This document shows, piece after piece, positions 10,707 through 20,689 of a DNA stretch of 64,000 bases. Below the pieces are notes generated by a model. The model was not told where the DNA came from. It worked only from the letters and a program-made list of their open reading frames with translations, and did not search any database. The stretch's first letter is position 1; each line of letters opens with the position of its first letter. Position numbers and translations under genes: made by a program. This DNA comes from Hyaloscypha bicolor E (Eukaryota; Ascomycota; Leotiomycetes; Helotiales; Hyaloscyphaceae), in the NCBI RefSeq assembly GCF_002865645.1, contig NW_020194638.1:372001-436000 (forward strand), given 5' to 3'.

Positions 10707-11042
10707 ATGGATCAACAAGCAAAAGATAAGCAAGCCGTCTTCGATCATTGGTGGGGCTTCCCACTCAACGATGATAAAAGCCCACAGCCTAGCGCAGAGA
10801 TGAAGACGGCGATGGAAGAACTCTACAAGGTGAAGAAGAGCGAACATCCTCGTCGATCAGTGGAAGAAATGTGCAACCTCTTACCCGCAGGTGTGGCATT
10901 CCGTGCACAGGAGGTCCGGGACCATTTCGACAAATACACATGCAGAATGAAGCCCGAAGAGAGGCTAGAGTTCATTGTTTCGTATATCGATGGACCTGCT
11001 GATGATGACGAGCCAGTGGCAAAGAGGAGAAGATGTCGCTGA
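10707..11042 (+). CDS. Hypothetical protein with basic C-terminus
   Basis: A 111-residue ORF starting ATGGATCAACAAGC. The composition is charged and consistent with a real soluble protein: W-W near residue 15, a helical Glu/Lys-rich middle, an acidic patch DDDEP and a terminal basic cluster AKRRRCR that could serve as a nuclear localisation signal. No domain recognised. It lies between two of the Cys-rich paralogues on the opposite strand. Confidence 0.45.
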   Translation: MDQQAKDKQAVFDHWWGFPLNDDKSPQPSAEMKTAMEELYKVKKSEHPRRSVEEMCNLLPAGVAFRAQEVRDHFDKYTCRMKPEERLEFIVSYIDGPADDDEPVAKRRRCR

Positions 11043-11308
11043 TGGTATTAGTTTTACAGAACTGTGGACTGAGCTATGTGGATCTGCTTGGGATGCGTGC
11101 AGAGCTCTGGAGGAAGGCCCGTTGTTTGGGATCTTACTGGTTGAAACATGGGAGAAGGGAGGAACTCGGCTTTTTGCACAATCGCGATGGAGTACATTGA
11201 GTCCCAGAGACTAGGGGATAAACACACAAATGATGTTATTATCAGACTTGCAGGACGTACTCCATTATCTCCTTGAAGATGACTGATAAGTGGACTATTT
11301 GAGGCGGC

Positions 11309-11500
11309 TCAAGGTGGCTGTCTCTTTCCAACCAGCTTCTGAAACCTGCAGCTCCAACAATTATGACCAATGTTGTCTATGATGAACGTCTTTATCTGGC
11401 AGTTCCTCGCATTCCCGGTCGGGTTGTCCGAACATGTGATCTTGTGTTTCTCGTCCTTTAGACAACCGCAAGTGTATAATTTCATATGGACCTCGCACAT
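11309..11500 (-). CDS. Small Cys-rich protein, paralogue 2
   Basis: A 63-residue protein starting at the ATG at 11500 (a longer in-frame start at 11707 lacks family similarity). Cysteines are at 2, 11, 13, 23, 34, 48 and 51. Features shared with paralogue 1 are MC, Y9-x-C-G-C, K-I/V-I-T-C at 20-23, N-x-C-W-x-C at 47-51 and a basic end. Between C34 and C48 all three members have a hydrophobic/acidic 13-residue stretch. Likely intracellular; function unknown. Confidence 0.65.
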   Translation of the reverse strand: MCEVHMKLYTCGCLKDEKHKITCSDNPTGNARNCQIKTFIIDNIGHNCWSCRFQKLVGKRQPP

Positions 11501-12005
11501 TTGAGCGTGGTAGGAATGCAGTGTTGAAGTTGAATTGTTCGTTTTGGGAAGTATAGAGGTGAAGTATGTATGAATGTCTGGTTTCAATGATTGCAAGGGG
11601 GGGTGCAAGTGGGATTTTATGCTTGTGATATCACCTTCTACCCGTTTCTTTGGCGGGTGGTTTTTCAGTGTCGATCGAACAGTGACTGAGTTCAGAGCTG
11701 CTTCCAATGCTCTTCATACAACCTAGTTCTATATAATGTTAATATGGAATGGTTCAAGTATATTCACTGAGGCCTGCCATTAAGAATGTCCCTTGAAACG
11801 TTGCACATTCACGTTATTAGCTTTGGCCTAGATATTACAATATACCGATTTTTGTAGGACACTCTGATGGAAAAGATATGACACAAAACCACGCTCATTT
11901 AATCACTAAACATTAGTTTAGAGAAGTGAGTCAAATTGCAGGGACCGCCATCTAACTCCGTTCCCCAAAAAGATTGGCCAAAGACCCAATCCCCCTTCCC
12001 TACCC

Positions 12006-12245
12006 TCATGTCTCCTTCGCCTCTTCTCCCTTTTCTGCTTCCTTGGACTTCCTCTTCAAGCTCGCGAATCTTCTGAAAGAATCCTTTAATTTGCACATCA
12101 TGCACTTTTCATCATACACCTTTGTTTCGATTGTCATGAGTTTGCAAAGCCTTGCGTCAACCGAGCTGTCGTGTCGACAGATCGTGTTGCGGAAAATGGG
12201 CTTTTCACAACCGCATGCGTATTTTCGCTTGATGAGTTCGCACAT
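12006..12245 (-). CDS. Small Cys-rich protein, paralogue 3 (longer basic tail)
   Basis: A 79-residue protein with the same C2, C11, C13, C23, C34, C48, C51 spacing, Y9-x-C-G-C and A31-R32. After the terminal CMMC pair it carries an extra Lys/Glu-rich tail of about 28 residues, KRKSKEAEKGEEAKET at the end. No signal peptide. All three members are on the minus strand within 2.6 kb, which suggests tandem duplication; sequence divergence says it is not recent. Confidence 0.6.
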   Translation of the reverse strand: MCELIKRKYACGCEKPIFRNTICRHDSSVDARLCKLMTIETKVYDEKCMMCKLKDSFRRFASLKRKSKEAEKGEEAKET

Positions 12246-13072
12246 GCTAATGACCGAGTCGCAGATTGTAAAAAAAGTGGATGAATGGGTCTGACGAAGA
12301 AGTTTTGATTTCTGTAAGTTTGGTTTTTTGATTTGTGAGATCGTATGGGTTGGATAGATCTGCGAGAGCGGCGAAACTTGGTTCTCTGATTGAGGAGATG
12401 CTCCGTATCAAGGGAAAGTTTGCAAGTTTATGCACCAAGTCTGGATTTTTGAGAGCAGTTGTGAATGGATTCCAGTCAAAATAGCGTCATATTCGCTTAA
12501 ATCAAACATCTTCGTTCGTTCACGAGGTTCATTGGCAACACTTCAAGCTATCAACGCCTTCTATGAAAGGAGGAATATTTACTATCATAGCACCAAAAAT
12601 CAATAGGCCTTCATACAATGTTAGCTAGAAGGTTAGAGACTTTCATTATGACAATCATTAATAAGTTTGAAGCGTTTGAATCGAGTTCTGGAAATCGGCC
12701 GCAACGCATGACGTCGTAGCATCACACTGCAATCACGGCATTTACGCTGTTATACTAAAAGTGACAGATTACCAACTTTTAAAACGGACAATATGACAAT
12801 GGTCGTGCCAGAGACCGACTGCATTCGTTTGCGAAATAACGGGACAGCGCCACCCGCCCCTCTCACTGTCAGCTCGATCGCAGCTACTTCTGCTGGTGCT
12901 TCTTGTCGAAGACCCCAAGGAGCTTATCCAACGCACACTTTCCGCAGTTCCATCTCTCCTACCTATCAGCGGGTTTGACGGAAACCGGGTCAAAGCCGTC
13001 GATAATAACCGCAATCTAAAGATTATTCATGTATACCAAGTTGGGTCCGGTATCTAAATCGATTAATTTCTC
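12246..13072. other. No supported gene
   Basis: The plus strand near 12890-13020 has a coherent-looking stretch (LLVEDPKELIQRTLSAVPSL) but without start, stop or family that I recognise. It could be another gene remnant next to the dead flavoprotein gene. Confidence 0.4.
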
Positions 13073-14075
13073 CTAGATTTGTTCACACAAAGAAGAATGC
13101 CTCGCCTTATCAAGCAACCCATACTACCCGAACTCCGGATTCTTCTATGCCACGGAATCATGGAAGCTATGTGTCCTCACATCCCTCCAAAACCGATCTA
13201 AATCCACCTTGCGACTTGTAGCTCTGCATACAATTACTTCAAATATCTCCGCAGTAACTTTCAAAGCCGTATCCGTAGTCACAACCTTCGCACTAGCAAC
13301 CCACTCCGCTGCTTCTCCCCTCTCCCTCTCTGTCACTCCTCTGTTAGCCCCATACTTCCCATAAATATCGGCAATCCCCTTCCCCGCTCTATCAGCCAGA
13401 GTCTCCTTGGCTCTCAAGTGACCAAAAAAATTCCCATATCTTTCCATAATATAGAATAACTCAGTCGGGAAAGCCTTGTTGCCTCCTCCGTAAGCCCAAG
13501 CTCGGGTTGAGGTTGTTGTGTATTTTGACGCGAAGTCCACGCTACCTTGCGCGATTCCGAGATAGAAGTTCGAGAAGACAAGTTGGATGGTAGAGAAAAT
13601 GAGGATATCAAAGGGGATCGAGAGGACATTGGGATCGGAAAGGCAGGTTGTAGTGGACCATCCGAGAGCGCCCGCTCCACGGACGTGGACTTGGGAGATT
13701 TTCACGCTGCCGGATTCCATGAAGCCGAGGCCGACGTTATTCCAGTTGTGTTTGAGGCTATTAGTTACATTGTGATCATTAGTGACGAGATTGCATACAG
13801 CGAACTGAATTCCTTGTTGAACAGTGGGCACGAAAGCGAAGATGTGGTTTAGCACAGCCATATTAGGGACGAAGAAACCGAGGGCGTTGTTGTATTTCGC
13901 AGTGTTTGTGCCGTATGAGCCCTGGACTCTGGTAAAAGGCGTCACGATTGCGCCGAAGCCATAGTAGAAGAAACCTGACTACGTTAGAAATGTTGAATTG
14001 AAAATGGAGCGGCCGAGGAGGCTTACCGAAAGCACTCAGCGTTGTGTATTCGAATAAGTTATCTAGTACTAGCGC
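13073..14075 (-). pseudogene. DszC/SfnB-like acyl-CoA-dehydrogenase-fold flavoprotein, dead
   Basis: The minus strand encodes the C-terminal two thirds of a flavin-dependent oxygenase of the acyl-CoA dehydrogenase fold (desulfurisation DszC/SfnB group). Evidence is the segment following GFFYYGFGAI, the motif RGAGALGWS, and the ending CRATSRKVDLDRFWRDVRTH followed by S-F-H-D, matching the family GARAT...DRFWR..RTHTLHDP. An intron at about 13975-14026 joins SAF to GFFYYG. The frame then hits TAG after DSVA and again eight codons later, where KNPEFG and YGLLDK continue the family-like tail, ending at 13073. Nothing N-terminal to about residue 130 of the family remains; upstream sequence is AT-rich. 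Loss of function is clear. Confidence 0.75.
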
Positions 14076-14338
14076 CTATTGTGCTAAGATGACTATTCTA
14101 ATACTCGCAACTAGCAAGGTTTAAGTCTTTTGTTGGAGAGTGGTTGAGCTATCGAAGCTTACCAAAGAAGAAATTTTTAATGTAAATATTGGTAACGTTA
14201 ACACCTCGCCATTCTATTGAACTCAGAGTTAAGTTTGTTAAAGTTATAATAAATGCTTCGATAGCTATATAGTTCGGTTTCGTTAGCCACCTTATTATTG
14301 TGCAACTTGTAATATATATATTATAGAAAAAGGAAATA

Positions 14339-14783
14339 CGGAGACAACGGCATAAAGTAAGGTAAATACAGGGTATGCACGCAAGTTCAGGACTCTCAGA
14401 GTACTATAAACGCAATTTCCACCACAATTAACCATTAAAGCCCCCTATATCTCCAGGCCTCTGCCCTAAAAGCGCGCCGTAAGCCATTAGCAAGATTGTG
14501 GGAAATCTATGAGGGTTATCCCTTCGTCTGGCAGGACATGGTCCGTACTAGCAATGAGGCCTGGCTCAGGGCGAAAGGCATACCTTGCTTAGAAACTTAT
14601 TAGTCATATATCGCCTTTTCGCCCTGAGCCTGGCCCCTTTGCTAGTACGGACCATGTCTTGCCAGACGAAGGGATAACCCTTTATAGCGGGTGTAAGCCT
14701 TTAAATTACATGTATTAGTGCTTTCGCAGCCCTGAGCCTGTCCATACGCCCCGTATTCCCCTCACTTTATGCCGTTGTCTACG
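14339..14783. mobile_element. TA-flanked TIR element enclosing a second hairpin
   Basis: The outer TIRs are CGGAGACAACGGCATAAAGT (14339-14358) and an inverted CGTAGACAACGGCATAAAGT ending at 14783, one mismatch in 20; similarity continues inward (AATAC.GGG..GTATG). TA flanks both ends, the target duplication of Tc1/mariner/pogo elements. The interior holds another long hairpin (14513-14680). No ORF, so it is a non-autonomous element. Confidence 0.75.
14513..14680. repeat. Nested long hairpin, same family as 1-126
   Basis: Arms at 14513-14553 and 14641-14680 are about 40 bp and nearly perfect, beginning GGGTTATCCCTTCGTCTGGC and containing ATGGTCCGTACTAGC. Inner arms (GGCTCAGGGCGAAA versus TTTCGCCCTGAGCC, one base inserted) extend the stem. 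The core motif is shared with the window-start inverted repeat. Confidence 0.85.
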
Positions 14784-15869
14784 TACAGAGGGCCAGACAT
14801 ACCAGGCTTCCCAGAGTACTGTTCACGGTGCTTGCAACGAGACAGGGCTATGGATTCCCTGCAGGGGACACGGTGTGTCTATTTGCGGTTCTCTCTTGAG
14901 TGCGATTCGGGCAGATCCAATTTGCTTCTTTGAGACTACTGAGTTTGGCAAAGCCTTTTCTGATGCTATCTTCTGAAGGCATCTTGATTGGTTTTCGTGG
15001 GTGAAGGGTAGGCGATTCGGCTCCACCTGAAGATTTTGAAAACAAATTCTTTCAGAAGAGGCCCGAGGGGAATACCGAATACTCCAGAAGATGAGAAATC
15101 AAGTGGAGCAGGGCCTTTCGGGAGGGCGTCATAGTTGGTTTCTCTAATCTAAGGAGGAACAAGTCGAGTTGGTGATCTAAACCTGTGCTATAAGATCGAG
15201 CGCACGGTGTTTCTTTGTTATTCCTTCTGGCAAAAATTCCTCTAATCCACGAAGTATAGCATCTAATAATTCCTGCTTAGTTCTTGAGATGAAAAGCAAA
15301 TTTACGGTCTTGCAGTGATGTCGGGTGGTAGTAATCATGAAGCAGTAGTTCACTCCCCTGACTAGCCGCGACCACACAATTCTCCGCCTGCATTGGCAGC
15401 ATTACTGCTTAGAAATGATTCTCATCACACCTTCACGATCTACAACTAAATGTACTTGAAGGCGCGGAAGGTTTAAGAAATTAAGGAAACGGCTACTTTG
15501 GGCTGATCCATGTTGAATCCGGATCATCGAGTACCGAAAGGCGTCTGTGACGTAGTGGTGTTGTCTCGCTGGGTTTTCACATGCGAATCCTTGAACCCTC
15601 CCTTGTAAGATATCCTACTAAGCCACGAATAGGAGAAGAACATCAAAATGAGCAGGTTGAAGGAGATGTACATATCTCAATCATTGGAGCAGTCTTTGAC
15701 GCCTCCGGAAACTCCACCAAACGAGAAAGCGGAAAATCTGGTGCATCCATGGCCAGAACCGGAAACACTGCCGAAGGAGATGTTCCCCCCGAAGAGAAGA
15801 AAGCCACATCATGCCGAAGAGATACAAGATACCGAGTTCGAAATTTCAAATGCATTAAATCAAGGGATC
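14784..15869. other. No supported gene
   Basis: A 96-codon plus-strand ORF at 15648-15938 (rich in Pro/Glu, no domain) and a 144-codon minus ORF overlap one another; neither shows family features. The region borders the dead MDR gene. Confidence 0.4.
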
Positions 15870-17060
15870 CTCTTGCGCCCCGAAGCCGCGATATGCGTAT
15901 GCGAAGGAACATCCCATACCAAGCATTCAAAACGATAGAGAGATGTTGGTAGCTGTGGGAGTTGTTGAATTGAATCCAATTGAATGGAAAGCACCGTAAT
16001 TCGCCCACCTTTAAAGACGGAGCCGGGCTGATGGCCAGCAGTGATTTCGGTTTTGGGCTGCCAGATCTGCCTTGCATCAGTGGACGAGATCTCGCTGGAA
16101 AGATTGTTGAAGCGCCAAAGTTAAGGTCAAGATTTAAACGAGGGGACAGGGTGAGTCATTTGTTATTTGAGGTTCCTAATTAATGCACTGCAGGCATTGG
16201 CGATTTCAACAGACAGTCGAGATTCGGGGAAAGCGGCATACCAGCAGTACGCCGTGGTGTCAGACTATAATGCGTGTAGACTTCCACATCATTTATCCTC
16301 AAAGAATGCTGCTCCACTGGGTGTTGCTTTTGTCGCTGCTTCTCTCGCACTCGGAATGTGTATAGGAATGGACTTCCGAGGTGTGAAAACTGGGCTTCCA
16401 GGACCAAATGTACTCTACGCTATAAGCTCAACCTCGAGAGACCAACGACCGGAGGATATCAGATCAGAAAATTTTCATCAGATTAATAAGGACGAGAGAG
16501 CAGGAGACTGGATTGCAATTGGGGAGGTGAGAAATTCTATACTCAATTCTGATTGGGAAGCCTACAGAATCAGGCTCATCAGCTATGGGAATATGTGCTA
16601 TTCGGCTTACAAAACTAGCTGGCTTCAAAGTTATCGCTATTATAGATGTCGCCAAGAACGGTGAGCGCATGCTAAAACATGATGCCGATCTGTTCGTGGA
16701 CCGAGTCGATCTAGAGCGGGCAATTCAAATCATGAAATCGATTAGCAAGTGGAAGTTGCGGTTCGGGCTTGATACTGGAGGGAAAGACAGCGCATTACTG
16801 TTAGTTGAAGCAATGCAACAAGTAGTGGAAGGCCAAAAGAGATTGCATCTCGTCGGCTTGACAGGTTGCCAAAGGAGCCGACGGAAGGGGTGGCATACCA
16901 GTCTGTTCCAATCAAAGCTTTTCATGAGGCACCCCAGGTCGGAGAAAGATAGATGATATGGGTAGTGAAACTCTTGGAGCAGAGACTGTTGGCAACACCT
17001 GATATTGAGGTTGCGGAAGGAGGTTTGGAAGGTATCAATGCCGCGCTGGACAAGCTCTGA
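15870..17060 (+). pseudogene. MDR-family dehydrogenase/enoyl reductase, dead
   Basis: Successive pieces of a zinc-less or trans-enoyl-reductase-like medium-chain dehydrogenase appear in order but in changing frames: EMLVAVGVVELNPIEWKAP (then TAA), LPDLPCISGRDLAGKIVEAP with FKRGDRV, an intron, YQQYAVVSDYNACRLP and NAAPLGVAFVAASLAL, then the cofactor-domain piece KLAGFKVIAIIDVAK, DTGGKDSALL, and finally VAYQSVPIKAFHEAPQVGER (then TAG) and LEGINAALDKL with TGA at 17058-17060. At least two nonsense changes and several frameshifts show it is dead. Such reductases commonly accompany oxidative or polyketide pathways. Confidence 0.75.
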
Positions 17061-17721
17061 CACTCTGTGATCGAACTGTCAATGGGCCTCGAATCGTGGT
17101 GCCGTTGACGACTTAATTATGCTGTATAGAATTAGAGTTGGCATAAACCTCCAAGGAAAGAGAAGAGATGGATTTAGACCATATGAATCTTGTAAAAGTA
17201 CGGGTGTTCATGATAAAGTGCTCAGTGGTGTTCCGAAAAAGGGGCTTCGCTAAGCCCAAAGGATTCGCTTGCTTCAGGTGTTCGCTCAGGGCTTTCCGGC
17301 AGCTCATCTTCGGTTCCTGCTTACCTCACAACATCCATCAGATTCCTCCCCAGATTCATGGTCAATAATATCATCCCCAGGCTAACTTCGGAAATCCCTT
17401 CATCGCATTTTAGTTATCTCGGGACTACTATCAACTCACATGCTGCCGGTGACCTAACCTTCTTTGATATTTGCTCATAGTGTGCCAGATTGAACCTGCC
17501 TCACTAGTGGCGGAAAGATAGTGAACCTGTCGTGACACCATCAACCAACTAAAGGTCGACACCGCATTGGGGTTTAGATTTAACCTTCCTCTCCTTCAGC
17601 CTTGCGCTAGTATACCAAGGTCGAGAGTTTGACAACTCCCCCTCAACCTCAGCCTTTTGAAGCCTTCACGTTAGTGCTTCCGTTCTTTGTCATTCTATCA
17701 CTTCTAATTCTTGCGAACAAC
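17061..17721. other. No gene seen
   Basis: Intergenic sequence between two pseudogenes; the short ORFs present lack coherent features. Confidence 0.5.
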
Positions 17722-18888
17722 ATGCCTGTCAAAATACAAAGAACCTCTGCCGTGGTCGACTAAGAAGAAACTAATGCAGTTTACTTCACTGTAGCTCGGC
17801 ATGTTAACAACGACCCAGGCATTGTCAAGTTTGCATACTGGGTTCCAAACGTCTCTGGAGAGCTAGTAATTTCCAAGATTCCTCAGAGGACAGGATAAAT
17901 ATTCTATAACCTGACCCCGAGTCATTGTTCGAAGAATTTTAGGTGGGACTAAGAGGCTAACGTCAGATACGCGCAGACTACCGAGAATGTTGGCTTTGAT
18001 CATGTTCTAACCCAAATTCATTTCAGGGCAGGATATGGAGCAGTACGTGGGCCCCACCTCGCTCTCTAACACACCGATACTAATAGACCTTGTCAAGAAA
18101 ACCAATACGAATTAGTTTCGTTCTCCAAAGCTCTCTTGCATGCCACAAAAAGCTGAACGTCATTGCTGCCCTGCTACCTTGCCTTTGGAATCCAGCCATA
18201 GCAGCCAAACAAATCACAAACATCGACCACTACACAGACGGCGGAATCTCTGTGGACGTTGTCTCGGGCTGGCTCAAAACAGAGTTCACCAGCATTTGTC
18301 AATGGGGGTTCGAACAGGCCGAGCGTTACTGGTTGGTACCGCGCCTTGCCTCACACCTCCCCCCACTCATCCGATCCCCTTCTCTTAGACGCAGTGGAGA
18401 ATTCATTGAATGTCTCTGGGGAATTTGGACAGAAGAAAAGTTCACCTACAAAAGTGACTTTTGCCAATTCCATGATTACCCGCTTTCTCCTAAGCCGCTG
18501 GATTTTCCGAGCCGACCTTATCCTTTGATTTTCCAAAGCGGAAACTGGATCGATGCAAGAGAAAATGGGTCCAACGCATCAGATTACTATTTCATAAATG
18601 CAAACTGACATCAAGTTTGAGGACTTGGTGCACTACAATGATGGATTTAAGACGAAATTGGTTGGGACTAAGGAGCAAGTTGCTGATCGCATTTTGCTGT
18701 TGAAGAGCTTGGGGATATATCTTGGGTTGCTTGCTTTTCTGCATTATGAGGAGGATATCGAAGAGTTTGGGAAGGAGGTGCTGCCACTTGTTACGAAGTT
18801 GGAAAAAGAGGGGAGGGGGAAGAACGTGCATGAAGAGATTGAGAGGACAGGGGGTTGTTGTAGGGCGAAGAAGAGTTATGAAACTTAA
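17722..18888 (+). pseudogene. SfnG-like FMN-dependent sulfone monooxygenase, dead
   Basis: Pieces of a luciferase-family monooxygenase are recognisable in collinear order: VKFAYWVPNVSGELVISKIP near 17829-17885, GFDHVLTQIHFRAGYGA near 17994-18040, QYELVSFSKALLHATK, LNVIAALLPCLWNPAIAAKQ, DGGISVDVVSGWLKTEFT, FIECLWGIWTEEKFTYK, FCQFHDYPLSPKPL, and TKEQVADRILLLKSLG. These follow dimethylsulfone monooxygenase SfnG closely (family: KFAYWVPNVSGGLVIS, VVSGW, HDYPLKPKP). A TAA follows the 13th codon and further stops and frameshifts occur. SfnG converts dimethylsulfone to methanesulfinate in bacterial sulfur scavenging; a fungal role is inferred. Confidence 0.8.
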
Positions 18889-20689
18889 GAAGATGTGGGT
18901 AATTTAATTAGTACTTGGCAGGCAGTGTTCAGACAGTACTTCAAGTCTCGTTTCCGTCTTACCCCCTCTCTATTCTAATGTGTTCTGGTCTGTGGTGCCG
19001 ACCTTGGTCGAAGGATCCTGTTGAAACTGACCGTTTCAGCCCCACTGCTCTGGATAGAGTCTCTAGCCGGTCACTCTGCAATAGAGTGTGATCGACAGGG
19101 TCCACTCTGGAGAGGACACAAGGTGCGACCTTTCTATTTTTGATCTTACTCGCCCTTCGATGCCAAAACCAACTGCTTCATACCCATTTAACGCCATGAT
19201 CCCCTTGCCGAGTCAGCCCATTTTGTTTTTAAGTAAAAATATTAATCTAAAGAATCCCCAATTCTATCAGCGATAGTATTAATCTATCTTGCCCTGCGGT
19301 GGTTTGCTCTCGGCGAGGCACTTCGGCATCTTGTTGCCCTAGTTGAAATCAGACGGGCGAGAAATTTGTCCAAAATACCGACTTACTCGGGGGGCGATTG
19401 CTTAGTCTGACCGTTACCACAATGGTGATTATTGCTATCAATGTAGCTGTGATGCCGAATACAAGGGTGAGGATGTCGCCTGTAGAGACTAATGTAGCGG
19501 TCAGTTTTGTTTGCGATGAATGATTGATTAGAGTGCGTGTTACGACGAACGCATTGTAGAATTTCGATCCTAGAAGATCTTCAGAGCTCTCTCACTCTCC
19601 CGCTCACCCTCTTGCCATTTTTTGCCCAAACGGAGAAGGTTGTGATGCCGGGAAATTCAATGAGGAAGGTTTCTAGAAGCCTGTGGCGGCAGTCTCTTGG
19701 CATTTGTATTTCATACCTGACATGCGGTCCGCGCCGGCTCCTTGGCCCGAGTCAATCCAAGACATTTCTCCAACAAGGGCGTCCATTAGCCAAAGAAAAG
19801 TAACCATACTAAATTAAAAGTGGGACTGTTAATATCGCGCGGAACCGGGTAAGCAACCGGACGATGAGCAGAGACATTTCCATGCGGGCAGTCCGAGTGG
19901 TGGGTAATCGTGGGTTGACCAGCCACCTTGTATTTAGGTGGATTATTCAAACCGGATCAGCCCGGCCGCAGAACCTCAATGGCACTTCTCTCGGAATATC
20001 CAAGGGGACAACAACCCGAGTGTCTGGAAACCCTTCATATATGGCAGCTGAGATTCCGTTACTCACCACCCCACCCTCTTATCCACTTATCACTCGAGGT
20101 TTTGTTAATATCGTTTGAGCGGTGGGTTGATGCTTTGAGACATGTCGCCCGATTTATTAGGGTCTAACGAACTCTATCTCGTGTCCCTCCAGTCAAGACT
20201 TTGATTTTCACGTGGGAAGTCTCAAGTGCCGCTCGGCAACACGCCCTCCAGTCCGTCATCCTCAGCTATCGGCGAAGAATCTAGGCGACCAAATACTTTT
20301 GTCTTGCATTAGCTTAGGAGGTTGGACTTGGGTTCTGGAAAACCCATTTCACTGAATCGCTTTAAGAATCAAGCCGGGTGGATCATGGGTTCTGCTTCCT
20401 TTTTAATTTTTGGATTGTCCTGTGGCGAGATCAAAATCTTCGTGCCTGCCGTGGACCTTCAGCGCCCGCTTGAAACTGAAAATAAAAACGAGATCGGGAC
20501 TTCATGGAGTGTCTGAAACGGCCTAAAGGAGAATAATGACCATGTCAATAAGAATTATTAAGTGCGACACACTTAAAGCTCTTCTTTGGTCTTAATGAAG
20601 TCCTTGAGGAACATCAATATCGCCATTAACACCAAACATTCCGACATTCGCATCCGAAATGACTTGTCCCTGTGAAAAGCAATCAGCAA
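18889..20689. other. No firmly supported gene
   Basis: The minus strand at about 19390-19570 encodes a hydrophobic stretch (ILTLVFGITATLIAIITIVV) followed by a plausible GTAAGT donor near 19387 and an acceptor near 19342, which could be a single-pass membrane microprotein, but no clear start is visible. Otherwise I see nothing. Confidence 0.35.
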
